64,000 nt of DNA, taken from NCBI GenBank assembly GCA_012656075.1, contig JAAKBF010000171.1:1612001-1676000 (forward strand), read 5' to 3'. The position numbers and the translations under genes are program-made. Source of the stretch: Phytophthora hibernalis. Lineage: Eukaryota; Oomycota; Peronosporomycetes; Peronosporales; Peronosporaceae. How positions within the stretch are numbered: the stretch's first letter is position 1; each line of letters begins with the position of its first letter. Shown here piece after piece: positions 36,501 to 47,456 of this stretch. The notes beneath the pieces are model-generated. The model was not told the origin of the DNA, ran no database searches, and saw nothing but the letters and a program-made list of their open reading frames with translations.

Positions 36501-37759
36501 TGCAGCACCTTGATTATATCGAGGGAGACGTAGAGCGAAATCGGCACGAGGTTGTTGTACAAGATGAGGAACGTGAAAAAGTTCACAATGAAGTCGCCGA
36601 ATCCGTCCGCTTCTTTCATAAACGGCAAATACCACACGCGAGTGGCATTCGCCTTGCTCCAAAACGCAGCTACGATTGCACTTGCCAAGCAGAGCAGAAA
36701 CATTGTGCTGAAGATCAACAACATGCAGCGATTCGCTGTTCTGTAGAGCTTGCTCTGCTTGGATGGCGCCGCTCGGGAGTTTTGAAGCAGCTTGGTCTCA
36801 CTACCTGTAAAAATCACGAGACCAACGACAAACGCGCAGCTTCGTAGACTGCATCCACGGAGCAGCAAGTTCTCGGGGCCTAGCGGTACTGCTGTTTCGC
36901 CTCTGTCGCTATCGCGTAGTAGGAGTCGGCCAGTAAATGTGTAGAGCTGATTATTGGGCTGTTCGTGCTCCACAGATCCGCGTAGCCGTCGCACGGCTGA
37001 AGCACACACAGCTTCCTGCGACAGAGGACCTCCGTGTAGCTCACGCCAGCCTACAACCTGAGCCGTAGGCTTGACAGCTATCCTTCGCTTGAGATTAGTC
37101 TCACCGTCTAGATTCGACGTCTCGATGAAGCACCTTCCTTCCTCCTCGGACGTGGCCAGAATCACCACGTCTGCTGGTAGCTCCTCGTGGTTCTCGACAC
37201 ACACGAGCTGTCCAACCTGTAAATCTTGCCAAGAAATCATCTCCGTCTGACCCCCTGTGTTGATGATCTACAGCAGCAGCATAGAACTTCGTGAGCTATA
37301 AGAGATGTTAGAAGGAGGGGAGTATCTGACCCGACAAGAACGACGATTCTGCTTCTCATCAGCTTGATGTCGCTTGAAGTCCTCGCTTCCCTGCTTTACC
37401 ATCGTTACTAAAAGGACAAATAATAGCGGCCCTGCCGTCGTGAACCGATTCGTAGGCGACCATGGCGTCGCCAGCTACGCATTAAGTGTCAGGGTCGGCA
37501 TCTATCTAGGCCTTTTTAACTGAGGATCGTACCTGGAGCACCGAGATGAGCAGGAAGTAGACGTTGGCCACGACGCGGAAGAACTCGAAGATGGTCTTGG
37601 GCACGAAGCTCACCGCCGTGTACTTTGAGGTGACCATGACATTCCGCGCGTACTGCTTGGCAGTGATGAGCTGCTGGTTGGCGTCGCTGTCGTTCAGGAA
37701 GGCGACGCGGGGCTCCATCCGGCCACGGCGGCCGAGGAGGCTCCTGCATTGCTTTTCAT
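33519..37759 (-). CDS. P4-type ATPase, phospholipid flippase
   Basis: This pump flips aminophospholipids from the outer to the inner leaflet of plasma or Golgi membranes. The ATG at 37759 (MKSNAGASSAAVAG) leads to the family N-terminus NVMVTSKYTAVSFVPKTIFE. Introns: 37475-37532, 37268-37330 (GTCAGA donor, less certain) and 33689-33759 (GTACGT). The phosphorylation motif DKTGTLT, nucleotide-binding KGADNMM and hinge GDGANDVSM are present, with about ten membrane segments. Exon 3 (33760-37267) is fully open, with no frame error. The frame steps at 37719-37720 (CC for CCC). The last exon adds about 57 residues; if its intron is retained the protein ends ARTCRHH at 33740. Confidence 0.92.
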
Positions 37760-38222
37760 GGACCGCACGTGTATGCGGCGGATCTCGCCTGGCCGCGGGC
37801 GAGCCAATGCTGCTGATCTTCCCGCCTGCGCGTGCAGTCCCGTGGCACTTCGACGATGGGAAATGCGGTGACGCGATTGAAAAACGTCTTCCCGCTTGAA
37901 AACCGACGGCCTGCGACTCACCCAGGGGCTCTCCACGATAAGAAATGCCTCCCCTTCCCGGAAGTTGAAGTTGCTGTAACGGCTCCTGCATCGCTATTGG
38001 CTGAAACCAGGTGATCCTCGTTTTCATTGGTCGGCTAGTTGAAGTTGGTGTAGCCATCTCCGCTGAATTAAGGATCTTCTCCAAGACGCAGCTTCAGGGA
38101 GCGAACATGTAAACTGGCGGCATTGGCACCTCAATCTCTATAATTTTAGTTGAGACGTTGAGCCTCAGCGACCCTTGACTCTGGACGTCGACTAGGAGCT
38201 CACTGCAGCAGTTGCACCCAGC
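37760..38222. other. Bidirectional promoter region
   Basis: It lies between the divergent flippase and EF-hand genes. CCAAT-type sites occur on both strands (ATTGGC at about 37996 and ATTGG at about 38027). No gene is seen. Confidence 0.5.
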
Positions 38223-38907
38223 ATGGGCATTACGATCTCGCAGCCCGTGGATGGCAGCGACACCAAGGACAGTCCACTGGCCGTCGCCGCCGTCGCAGAA
38301 ATCACTCAGTGTGAGTTAGTCGAGTTTGTTTGAAACAGTACGTCTCGTAGCTTACTGAGCTGAGTGGACTGTGTAGTCACTTTGGTGCAGCTCAGGCACT
38401 GCAAGCGATCTGGAGCTCGGAAACTTTGCCGGATGAAGAGAGTTTGATGTCTCGAGAGGCAGATTTGGGGTGTGACGAGTTCGAGGAGGCGCTGAACAGC
38501 GTCAAGTTCGCTGCGTCGGACCGCGCAATTTTTGATCGTCTGTTCACGTTGTTGGACCGGACGGGGACGAACGAATCCTCGCGACGCAGTTTCTCATCGG
38601 AGCTTCCGTGCTGCTTCGAGGATCAATTTGCGTGAAGCTTCAGGCTGCTTTGCAATTCGCTTGTGATGCCGAGAGCTCGCCTGGGTTTGAAGGCGGATTG
38701 TCGCCTGAAACCTTGGTTTTCACATTGACGACACTATGCGCCGTCGCAGGTTTCTTTGGAGATCCGCTGGTGCCTGCAGACAATGTGAACCGCGTAGTGG
38801 AGGACATCATCGGTGCGGATGGCAGCTGCTCGTGCGAACTGCTCGTGAAGAGCATCGGAGACCACTCGCTTGTGCAGCAGTATGCTTATTTGACATCCAA
38901 CAACTAG
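38223..38907 (+). CDS. Calaxin-like EF-hand protein
   Basis: Exon 1 is 38223-38310 (MGITISQPVDGSD, a possible myristoylated Gly2), the intron 38311-38390 (GTGAGT donor, GCAG acceptor) and exon 2 38391-38907; about 200 residues. The pattern IFDRLFTLLDRTGTNEI followed by GASVLLRGSICVKLQAALQF aligns with calaxin/EFCAB1, whose equivalent block reads FDKDxDGxxx then GLSxFLRGxxxEKxxxCF. The EF loops here lack most calcium ligands (DRTGTN), so calcium binding is doubtful. The frame steps by -1 at 38574-38575 (AA for AAA). Calaxin acts in the outer dynein arm of motile flagella; a similar role is inferred only. Confidence 0.65.
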
Positions 38908-38965
38908 CGAGCAAGCCAGAAAATAGCAAGAGGTGTCATAGCTGCGCATCTACTAGAAATACTAG

Positions 38966-41900
38966 TTAGCCGAGATGTTTGGCAAACGTGTATTGGCAAC
39001 GACGACGCATCATTTCCGACCGTGTTGCGTGCTGCTTGCGTCGTGCTCGCTTTGCAGCTAGTTTATCCATTGTTCCAGGGCGCAACACAAGTCCACGCGT
39101 AGCATTCACAATCATCGTCACGTCCTCTATCTGTGAGGTGACAGCATCTTGCTCCACCTGTGCTTCATCATCTTCCTCCCAATTGTTATTGCTGCTGTCG
39201 TGTCGAGGGCAGCGCGACTGAGCTTCTTGATCGTCACCACCATAGTCCTCTCCCTCTAGGAAATCATTGCACGTACATCGAAGCTTGGGCTTGTCCGTAC
39301 GGAATAGCGGTGAACGAGCTGTTGCCGCTCGCTCTCCATGAGACTCGAGATGCTCGACAAACCGTGGGCACAATCCAAGATCCTCTTCCTCATTGACATT
39401 TCTTTCTCGACGAGGTCGCTTCGATGTAAGTGCAGTGAATATAGACCGTGGAGAACTGTCCACCACTGTTCGACCTTCAACACCGTCTTCCAAAAGTGTT
39501 CGAGGAGGTTGGGAAACCCCGTTCAACATCCATTGCGGTTCACGCGACAGTTTATTGACTTCCTGGGTAGGGAGTGGTGATGCCATTGCAACGGGTGCAC
39601 TCTCCGTCCTTCCGAGAGTTTTGTAGGTGTTGAGCGCTGAACCTCCAAGAACCAGCTCGTGATATTCTTGCGGCAGTGTTATAAGCTCGGAGACACAAGA
39701 TGGAGGATCTGGAAGAACCATTGAAGATGACACACTGAGTGTTGGGGGCTCAATTGCTGAAATGTCGGAGTCTGGGTCGTCTTGTGGTCCTGATGTGGCC
39801 GAAGTATTTTCCTTGGTGAAGCCTGCTGCTGAGGTTCCCAGTGTTTCTCGGTACGAGGAAAAGCTCTAGCAAGATCGTCGTCGTGGTCAAACTCCGTATC
39901 CCAAGGCGAAACAGTGACATCGCCATAGCCATCGTCTGGAGACAGTTTTCGCTTCGGAGTTTGCTTGCTCGTGCTGCGTCCAGATCGGGACTTGGATTCT
40001 TTCCTTGATAATGGAAACCATATCGGTGTTTCACTTTGCGGGGTTAATCGCCCATCGCCATTGCGAGAACTGGACACACTTCGTTGTGTTTGAGCTAGAA
40101 TATGGGCTTGCAAGCTCCCCGTCAAGTACGCAGTCTTCTTGTAGCTTTCGGAGAAATCGGGTCCGGTTTGATCATCGCGCCCATTTGCACTACCCTGTCC
40201 GCGAGGTTTACCACTATGACCTCCACTTCGTTCACGGTCGCCTAGCACCGGTGGTAGCAAACGTTTTGCAGGAGATGCATTTTCATCGAAAGTGTAGAAA
40301 GGTATGGACGTATTTGCCGGCGAAATCCCTGATCTTTTGCGCATCGCGGAGGTGGTGATGTCTGTAGCTCCAATTGCTGAAGTGTCAACAAGGCCAAAAC
40401 CGGATATGTACTCTCGCGGAGCAGGCGTAGCGGACTGTGCAGCGGTAATTGATGACTGCAACAAGAGCTCTTCTTCGCACTCAGCTAAAAGAGCTTTCCT
40501 GTAGGCGAAATCTTGGTTTGAGCTTTGCGGGATATTTGAATGGTTTGGAGAGCCCGACGACTTCACGCTAAGCGCTGCTAATCGATGGATGTTACCCTTC
40601 TCTTGGCTTTCACCTTCAAAAACAATGCCTGTAGGCTTCTTTTCACCTTTATGCTTTGCTTGAGATGACGATGAAGAGAGCATCGATCTGTGAGCACCGC
40701 CAGAACCAGCTTGAGCTGTATCAGCACTGCCGAAAGTACCAGATGTCAGTCCAGCGGCCGTTTTTAAACGAGGTGCTGAGCTTGATAAGGGACCAGCATT
40801 ACGTAGTCTTCCAGACGATGGAAGTCCGTCCATATCCACGCTTCCAACACCAATTCCTGGCTTTGGTGTACTTAAAACTGCTGTAAAAAGCTTAGCAGGT
40901 CGCTGTTGCCTCTGTAGCGGAAGATTAGACGTATGCAAACCCACATTGAGAGGCACTTTGTTGTTTGGAATCGTACTGCTTAGTTCCACATCCTCGACAA
41001 CAACCGGAGTCCTCGGCTGTGCTGACCTCAAGCGATGCATGGCAACCAAAGCATTCACCCCCGTCGTCTTCCTTTGCTGCCCCAGCGCCGTTTTCGTGCA
41101 CGCTCGTTAAGGTTTTTCTTTTCGTAGACGTCATTCGAGACTTCGCGCTTGCTCCTCGCAAGCCAGTCGGTATCTTTGGGTCTACCTCCTTATCATCGCT
41201 TTGACCTCCCGAAAACCCGCTGAAGCCTCCTAAACCAAAATCACCGAGCGAAATGATACTTGCACGTCGCTCACGTGATCGAGGTCTGTCATTTTGGACG
41301 TCCGGTACATTGTTGATTTCCTGAATTTCTCGAGATGAACCAGCACTAGGCGGTGGAGTCTTGACACGCATAGTTTGCAAAGCTTTTGTCGCTATAAATT
41401 CTAACGAGTGCGTAGAGGTTATTGGAGGAGGTAACTTCACTGGTATGTTGTCTTCTTCTTCGTCATCGTCTGAGCTCCCTCCACTTAAAAGTTCTTCTTC
41501 GTCGTCTGCTTCAGACGGAGATAATTCTTCCGAGGACGACGATTCTTCTTCGTTATCGATCGCCTTAATTTGCTTGAGCGGGCGCAACAATCGTCTAGCT
41601 TCACTCTTTGGATCGTGTTTGGCCCGTCGAACAGTGCTCACTCGTAATACCAATCTCCGAAGGAAGGCGATGTACTCGTCCACGTCGATGGATTCACACC
41701 ATAAATCCGCTAGCTCAAAGACGCTGTCAAAGAAATTGACAAAACTCATAAAAGACTCCCCCTTGCTGTCTCGAACCCAGTCTTCTTGAATTGTTTTCTC
41801 CATACGCCGGCGTCTTTGCTTCGTCGCCTCGGGTTCTAAACTGCGTCCGATTCGACGAAACAAGGACGCGTAGGCGTGCTGGTCGATACAACCCATTTCG

Positions 41901-42310
41901 TCACGAGGAAGTTCGACCGACCAAAGCTGTTTTACAGCATCAACGAGATCAGGCTGATTACGCAGACTGAAACGTAGTGCAAGAGCTTCAGGCGTGTAGT
42001 TAAGAAGTTCTTGGGCCTCGTGTTCCGTACGAGCTCGACTGTACAAGTCTTCAGTAAGAACCACCGGACCATCTTCCCAATTTTTAAGCAAACCTCGAGC
42101 CTTGAGCAGTGCTTCCTCTTGCAGATGCTGATACTTTTGTCGCTTGAGCGTTTGTAGTCGAGCAGTTTTGATGGTGAAGTTTAGTTTGAGCCACAGTACA
42201 CTCGAAGGCCTCTGCTTCCAGCTTCCCTCACGTCGAAATGTGGGCTCCGTCGTCGTCACGGCAGGAGCACCACGACGACCCGCAGACTTCTTTGGACGCT
42301 TTTTGTCCAT
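38966..42310 (-). CDS. Large, mostly disordered protein with a conserved helical N-terminal module
   Basis: About 1110 residues starting at 42310 (MDKKRPKKSAGRRG). Residues of about 90-240 form a helical, EF-hand-pair-like module (EMGCIDQHAYASLFRRIG; FMSFVNFFDSVFELADLW; DVDEYIAFLRRLV). Acidic tracts follow (EEESSSSEELSPSEADDEEE), then a Cys cluster (CFGC...CCRGCG) that could bind zinc, a long Ser/Pro-rich region and a basic C-terminus (KLAAKRARRKQ). Frame steps lie within 40935-40985 (+1 or -2) and at 39822-39823 (-1). I do not recognise the family; flagellar or scaffold roles are conceivable but not shown. Confidence 0.65.
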
Positions 42311-42532
42311 TGGGTCGACGAACTAGACAATGTACTTCGAAGTAGTGATCTAAGAAACGCTAGGCAGAATTGAGTTTGCAGGTAGTCCTCTATAAATATT
42401 GGCAGGATGAAAGCGGCACGGTGATGATGAACTTGTATATTATTTGCAGAGTTGTCCTGCTACTTTGTACATGGTTAGCAATTTGAGGGTTTGATCATGC
42501 TGGAAGATAAACTTCCAGTCTCAGTCAGCATC
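42311..42532. other. Intergenic region with second TACTTCGAAGTA palindrome
   Basis: The palindrome at 42333-42344 lies 23 nt upstream of the ATG at 42310 and is identical to 2780-2791. Nothing else is visible. Confidence 0.45.
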
Positions 42533-43794
42533 CTACTGGACGAAGGAGAAAGCACTGAGGCGTCCGCTGTCATATCTCGAGCTTGAAGAAGTGATCGAGG
42601 ACTGCCCTTTTCCAGACTGCACTGCGTTACCGTAGATCCACGAACTTCTCGTGTCTTTCGGGCCTGCAGTCGGTTGGGGTTTCTGGAATGGCATGAGGTT
42701 GTCCTCATCATCTCCTTTCGTCACGCTGTTGCGGCGCCTCCACGAGGCTTGGACGGCCTGGGACACCTTCGGACTCATAACCAATGATGGTCTCCGCTGG
42801 TTGTCCCGGATGACGAGCGAGGTACTCTTCGACATGAGGAATTCCGGTCTGAAGACCTTGTTCACCGCCAGTTTACCCGGTGACGAGCCATTGGTCTGCT
42901 TCTCGATCTGAGCAGCGGCAGGCTTGGCAGCAATAGCCTTCTTGGACTTGTTAGTCATTTGCACATGGCGTACGTGTGGCTTCGCAGTCGAACTTCCCTT
43001 GGGAATGAGAGCAGGGTTTGCACCGTTCGATCGGATCAGCGATAAAAGCTTGCGCGCACCCTCGCGGATCACCTGCTTGTGAGAACCCGTGCGAAGTCCG
43101 TCAAGTTGCTGCAAAGAGTTGCGTTGGCAAGGAAGGCAGGGATGTATCGCGCAGCGAATGGCTTGATCTCCACAAGCATCTGCATGAGCATGATCGCCTT
43201 CGCTCGCGCCTGCCAAGTGCTCTGGGCATCGTTGTCTTGCAACCGCGCAGCAAACGCCGAGGTCACATTTGCAGCATCTAAGCGAGGAATCTGCGACAGC
43301 AACCGCTGCACGCTCTCAGCATCAGGAATGCCCTGGATGCCACCCGGTGGCGTGCACACCGCAACAAGTTTAGCCTCGTAGCCGCACGCATTCACCGCAG
43401 TCTGAGCGCAGTCGAAGCTGCAACGCACAGGCAAACAACATTAGTTTCCACTCACTTCATTCACAAAAACAGTCGTCACTCACTCCTCAAGCTCAGCGTC
43501 GGGGGTAAGCCCACCCAGGCCTTGAGAACCGACTTGGGAATGGATTTTGCGGGCTGGCTTTCGTCTTTGTCGTCGCGCTCGTTGTGCTCCTCTTCGTTCT
43601 CCAGCAGTGCGCATCGCTTATCCGGTGAAAAGTCTTGGTAGTCCCAGTCCTCACTAAGAACACCACGAAACACGATTAGCTCCAGCATTTAACTACAAGC
43701 CATCGAGTGAACGTACATCGCCTGCTCGACCTGGTGCAGGTACTTGTCCTTGAGCTCGTCCAAGAAGTGCATGGCTTCCTCCATCGTTGTTGTC
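42533..43794 (-). CDS. ENTH/VHS-like helical protein, possible trafficking adaptor
   Basis: Exon 1 is 43717-43794 (MEEAMHFLDELKDKYLHQVEQAI), exon 2 43484-43653 and exon 3 42533-43417. Introns 43654-43716 (GTACGT donor, CTAAT branch) and 43418-43483 (GTGAGT donor) are well formed. The helical region (SVQRLLSQIPRLDAANV; TWQARAKAIMLMQMLVEI; REGARKLLSLI) looks like a superhelical ENTH/VHS or armadillo domain as in clathrin-adaptor proteins. The C-terminal 150 residues are basic, Ser-rich and disordered. Frame steps of -1 fall at the G run 43501-43505 and at C 43086-43088. The domain assignment is by pattern only. Confidence 0.65.
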
Positions 43795-44210
43795 GGGGTG
43801 GTGGGTTGTGCTGTCAAGAAGTTGGATTTCGAAGTGAGCATCAGGATGCACCAACAAGCGGCGCCCAGCACGCGACACCTTCCACTCACGCAATCGTCTT
43901 CCTCTGGCACTTGTCGGGCAACGGCCTTTGAATAAGATGACCTATTTTGGCTCACCTTGCAAATTCGATATGGCTTCAGTTGATAGCAAAGTAAAATGGC
44001 TGCATTAAAACTACCTACGGCAACAGAACATGCACAGGTGAAGATGTCCTGCTACCAATGCATCGAGCTACCTGACCTCCACTTGGCAGGTCGAATAAAA
44101 AGCATGCAATCCACCAAGACGTCCCTGAATCTGCTGCTCGCTCGGGTCAAAAACCTGTCACCGTCTCCACCTGTTCACGTTTGTCTGCCTGCTTACAAGT
44201 GCCACCGTGT
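43795..44210. other. Intergenic region
   Basis: It lies between the adaptor-like gene and eIF3i. No coding or RNA signal is seen. Confidence 0.45.
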
Positions 44211-45194
44211 TTACTTGTTGACGTGGAGCTTGAGGTAGTCGTTGTCGAAGTGGTGCAGCCGCACGTAGCCGTCCTCGGCGCCAGACGCGTAGCTCTTGCC
44301 GTTCGGGTGGAAGGCGATGGTGTTGATGGGGCCGAAGTGGCCCTTGACGCGGCCGAACTCCTCCTGGAAGACCATGTGGAAGAAGCGTGCCTCGAACTTG
44401 CCGACGCGGCCCGACGTGGTGGTGACGCTCATGGCCTCCTGGCCGCCGCCCAGCACCACGTGCTCCTTGATGGGTGAGATGGCGGCCGAGTTGACGGGTC
44501 GGTCCGTCTCGTACACCTTGAGCACCTTGAGTGTCTCGACGTCCAGCAGTTTGGCCGTGTTGTCCTTGGACGACGTGATGGCCAGCGTCTTGGACTTGTT
44601 GAAGGCCACGTTCGTGATCTCTCCCGAGTGAATCTTGTGGCTCTCGAGCAGTTCGCCCGTCTTGGGGTTGAACAGCTTCACGGTGCCGTCTCCGCCCGTG
44701 GTCAGGATGGCCTTGTTCAGAGGCGTCCAGTACGCGCCCGTGATGCGACCTTCGTGGCCGTGGTCAGTGATGGACAGGACGGGCTCAGCTGACTGGTTGG
44801 CCATGTTGGTCTCCAGCTCGTACACGTAGACGGCTGTGGGTTTGTCCGAGAATTTGTCGGCCACCGACACGAACGACTTGTCGCCTGTGCTGAAGTTCAC
44901 ACTGCGTGCCGGCCCCGTGTGCGGGAAGCTGAAGAGCTCGTCGCCCGTCTGCACGTCCCAGAGCTTGACGGAGGCGTCGGCCGCGGCCGTGAGCAGTCGC
45001 TCCGAGTGGTAGCTCACGTCGCAGGCCCAGACAGCACCCTGATGGCCCACGTACGTGCCCAGACGCTCACCCGTGTCGCTGAACCAGAGGTTGGGCGTGT
45101 GGTCCTTGGCGCACGAGAAGAGCAGGTCGCCCTCGCGGTTGTACTTGATCATGGTGAGCGAGCGCGAGTGGCCCTTGAGCAGGATCGGACGCAT
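44211..45194 (-). CDS. EIF3I: Translation initiation factor eIF3 subunit I
   Basis: A 327-residue, seven-bladed WD40 protein of the eIF3 complex, complete and without frame errors. The start at 45194 (MRPILLKGHSRSLTMIKYN) is the conserved one; the open frame extends upstream but without homology. Diagnostic blocks are GDLLFSCAKDHTPNLWFS, LGTYVGHQGAVWACDV, ITGAYWTPLNKAILTTGGDG, SSKDNTAKLLD and the C-terminal FEARFFHMVFQEEFGRVKGH...FHPNGKSYASGAEDGYVRLH. Codon use is strongly GC-ending, as expected for a highly expressed gene. Length matches eukaryotic orthologues. Confidence 0.97.
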   Translation of the reverse strand: MRPILLKGHSRSLTMIKYNREGDLLFSCAKDHTPNLWFSDTGERLGTYVGHQGAVWACDVSYHSERLLTAAADASVKLWDVQTGDELFSFPHTGPARSVNFSTGDKSFVSVADKFSDKPTAVYVYELETNMANQSAEPVLSITDHGHEGRITGAYWTPLNKAILTTGGDGTVKLFNPKTGELLESHKIHSGEITNVAFNKSKTLAITSSKDNTAKLLDVETLKVLKVYETDRPVNSAAISPIKEHVVLGGGQEAMSVTTTSGRVGKFEARFFHMVFQEEFGRVKGHFGPINTIAFHPNGKSYASGAEDGYVRLHHFDNDYLKLHVNK

Positions 45195-45349
45195 GGCGGC
45201 AGGTACTAGGAGAGGGAGGAAGACGCTATCTATCGCTAAATGGGCTACTGGCCAGTGAGCGGGATCGAGTTTGACAGGGACTAGCATACAGCATAATAGG
45301 AAGGGAGACGGGTTTGTGATTTGGTCCGACGCAGTTTTTGAGTCTCAGG

Positions 45350-46552
45350 ATGCGGCGCGTCCTGCGAAATAGTCACGTGCTGCGTCGCCGTTGCTTGGCA
45401 TCAGCGCGCAGGGCGTCTTCTGTGTCACTGTCGCACTTGTCGCAGCAGTGCCACGTGCAGTTCCAGGCTGGCGACGCGGCGTGCACGGACGTGGAGGTGG
45501 TGCCCGTCCTGAGCGCGCAGGACTTTGCATTGCGTGTTAGCACGGCGTCTGGCGTCGATGTGCACAGTATCTTGTCCATTGAGGAGGAGGGTGGCGTCCT
45601 GCGCATCGCCAAGAAGAGCGCGACGGACGCGACTGTGCAGCTGCTGCTTCCCCATACAGTGGATCTGGACGTGGCGGTGGCCCATGGCAGCCTCAGGATG
45701 CAGGATAAGGTGGAAGGCGACGTGAAGGTGGTCGTGGGTCGAGGAGACATCGACCTGCACAAGGCACGCGGTACGAGCATCAGCCTGAAGACCAACGGAG
45801 GGAAAATCAACGTCTCGGCGCTCGTGGAAGGCGAGACGGTGAGGCTGGAGGCCAGCCACAGCATCAGCTGCAAGAGGCTCATGGCAGCCAAAGCTCAAGT
45901 GAAGATCGGCAAGGGAGAGACCAGAGCACAGTCGGACTTTGGAGCCATCTACGCGTCCACGTGCAGCGTCGTGTCGACCAACCAGAGCGGAGAGGCGCAG
46001 CTGAGAGTGGGTAATGTGCACGGGTACTTGCGTGTGGCTGGTGAGGGACTGAAGAGTGTCCAGGTGGACAGCGTCACAGGCGCGCTGGAGGTGCAGGACA
46101 CTGGAGCCAAGTGTGACGTCGTTGCGCACTTTGACTCGTGGCCGACCGACGCATCCAGCAGCATCCTCGTGGGCGGCAACGTCCGCGTCTCGCTTCAACC
46201 TGCAGCGCCAATTGACGTGGAGCTGCATGGCACGAAGGTGACGATCGGAGAAGGATGCACGTTTGGCAGTAGCGAGATGGACCACCTGGACGAGGACTAC
46301 GCGGTCTTCACAGGTGACCTTCGTGCTCAGGAAGACGCCGTGGCAGCGGCGTCGGGATCATCGGGCAAGATCAACGTGGACAGCGCCAAGGACGACGCCA
46401 TGCGGACGTCCTTCTTCATGCGCGAGAGCGGCAAGGACAAGGAGGAGGCGTCCAAGACGCCACGCCTGTTTGTCCACGCACTGAGCGGCCAAGTGACGCT
46501 GGATCAGTTGGACTGGATGGCCAACATCAAGCGCAAGCACCTCAAGCAATAG
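45350..46552 (+). CDS. FAM185A-like protein with a mitochondrial presequence
   Basis: 400 residues in one exon. The ATG at 45350 (MRRVLRNSHVLRRRCLASARRASS) gives an Arg-rich, acid-free N-terminus typical of mitochondrial targeting. The body is a repetitive beta-strand domain of the DUF4097 type (GDVKVVVGRGDIDLHKARGT; LKTNGGKINVSALVEGE; GSLRMQDKVEGDV), which folds as a right-handed beta-helix in relatives and matches animal FAM185A. The C-terminus is charged. The molecular function of this family is unknown. The frame is intact. Confidence 0.75.
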   Translation: MRRVLRNSHVLRRRCLASARRASSVSLSHLSQQCHVQFQAGDAACTDVEVVPVLSAQDFALRVSTASGVDVHSILSIEEEGGVLRIAKKSATDATVQLLLPHTVDLDVAVAHGSLRMQDKVEGDVKVVVGRGDIDLHKARGTSISLKTNGGKINVSALVEGETVRLEASHSISCKRLMAAKAQVKIGKGETRAQSDFGAIYASTCSVVSTNQSGEAQLRVGNVHGYLRVAGEGLKSVQVDSVTGALEVQDTGAKCDVVAHFDSWPTDASSSILVGGNVRVSLQPAAPIDVELHGTKVTIGEGCTFGSSEMDHLDEDYAVFTGDLRAQEDAVAAASGSSGKINVDSAKDDAMRTSFFMRESGKDKEEASKTPRLFVHALSGQVTLDQLDWMANIKRKHLKQ

Positions 46553-46811
46553 TCAACAGCCAGCTCGCATAATGGCAAAAGTGAACTTCTACGGGGCCAC
46601 TAGCACCAGCAACGTCACGTGGTGCTGGCGGTAGGTAACTTGCTGCAGTTAATAGATGCTGATGCGTCAAAGCCCAGCATGCTAGCGTCGAGTAGCTAGA
46701 TTCCCGGGAGAAACAAGTCCGCAACCGCTTCCTGGCCTCGAGCAAAATCTGCAAGCTCGGCACGTCCAGGCTCTCTGAAAGCAGCAATGGGCTCTGTGCC
46801 TGCACACCTCC

Positions 46812-47456
46812 TCATTCTGCTTGCTGCACGACTTCACTAACTGCTCCAACTGCTGTGCGAGACTGCTCACTCGACTCCGCGCCTTCTGCAGCACTTGGTT
46901 CGGACTCCTGCATCACCACGGGAACTGCAGCAGCGGACGCCATTGTCTCCGTCAGCTGGTCGTCCGCCTCCTCCTGCTCTCCAGCAAATGGCACGCGACC
47001 TGCCAGTCTCTCTCTGCGAATGAAGTTGCGCTCGTTGTAGATCTCCTTCACAGCGAAGGGTTTCCCTGGGAACTGCTCCTTCAGCCTTTCCAAGATCTGC
47101 GCAGGTCGTAGTCCTTCGTCCGTCAGCTCGAGCACGACTCGCTTGTGCTCGCACGCCAGGCGACGCGCCACTGGATGCTGCGACTCCGGCTCGTGGTGAT
47201 GCATTGCGTTCTGCACCTTGAGCTTCCATTCGCCGCTCGGTAGGCGACGCGCGTACAGTTGGAACGGGCAGTCATGGAGTCGTGTTCGTCGGCGCACACC
47301 GCCCAGGTCGCAGCGCAGCCAGAGCTTGCCGCGTGACACGTTGGCCTTGTGGACTACGACGGCATAGCCTTGGACCTCCACGAAGTCGCGCACATGCGCT
47401 AACAGCGCCTCGCGCGACGGGAAGAGCGCGTCGGATGGGGGTGCGGCCAACTCCAT
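46812..47456 (-). CDS. FAR1-type DNA-binding-domain protein, possibly transposon-derived
   Basis: About 214 residues. The block LFPSREALLAHVRDFVEVQGYAVVVHKAN...LWLRCDLGG...CPFQLYARRLPSGEWKLKVQNAMHHHEP has the Cys/Cys/His/His layout of the FAR1/WRKY-GCM1 zinc-binding domain found at the N-terminus of MULE transposases and in plant FAR1 regulators. No transposase catalytic domain follows; a helical, acidic C-terminus ends at 46812. ATG 47456 is chosen because the domain begins 12 residues later. The open frame reaches upstream to 48008, so an N-terminal extension is possible. Stand-alone status suggests a domesticated transcription factor. Confidence 0.6.
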   Translation of the reverse strand: MELAAPPSDALFPSREALLAHVRDFVEVQGYAVVVHKANVSRGKLWLRCDLGGVRRRTRLHDCPFQLYARRLPSGEWKLKVQNAMHHHEPESQHPVARRLACEHKRVVLELTDEGLRPAQILERLKEQFPGKPFAVKEIYNERNFIRRERLAGRVPFAGEQEEADDQLTETMASAAAVPVVMQESEPSAAEGAESSEQSRTAVGAVSEVVQQAE

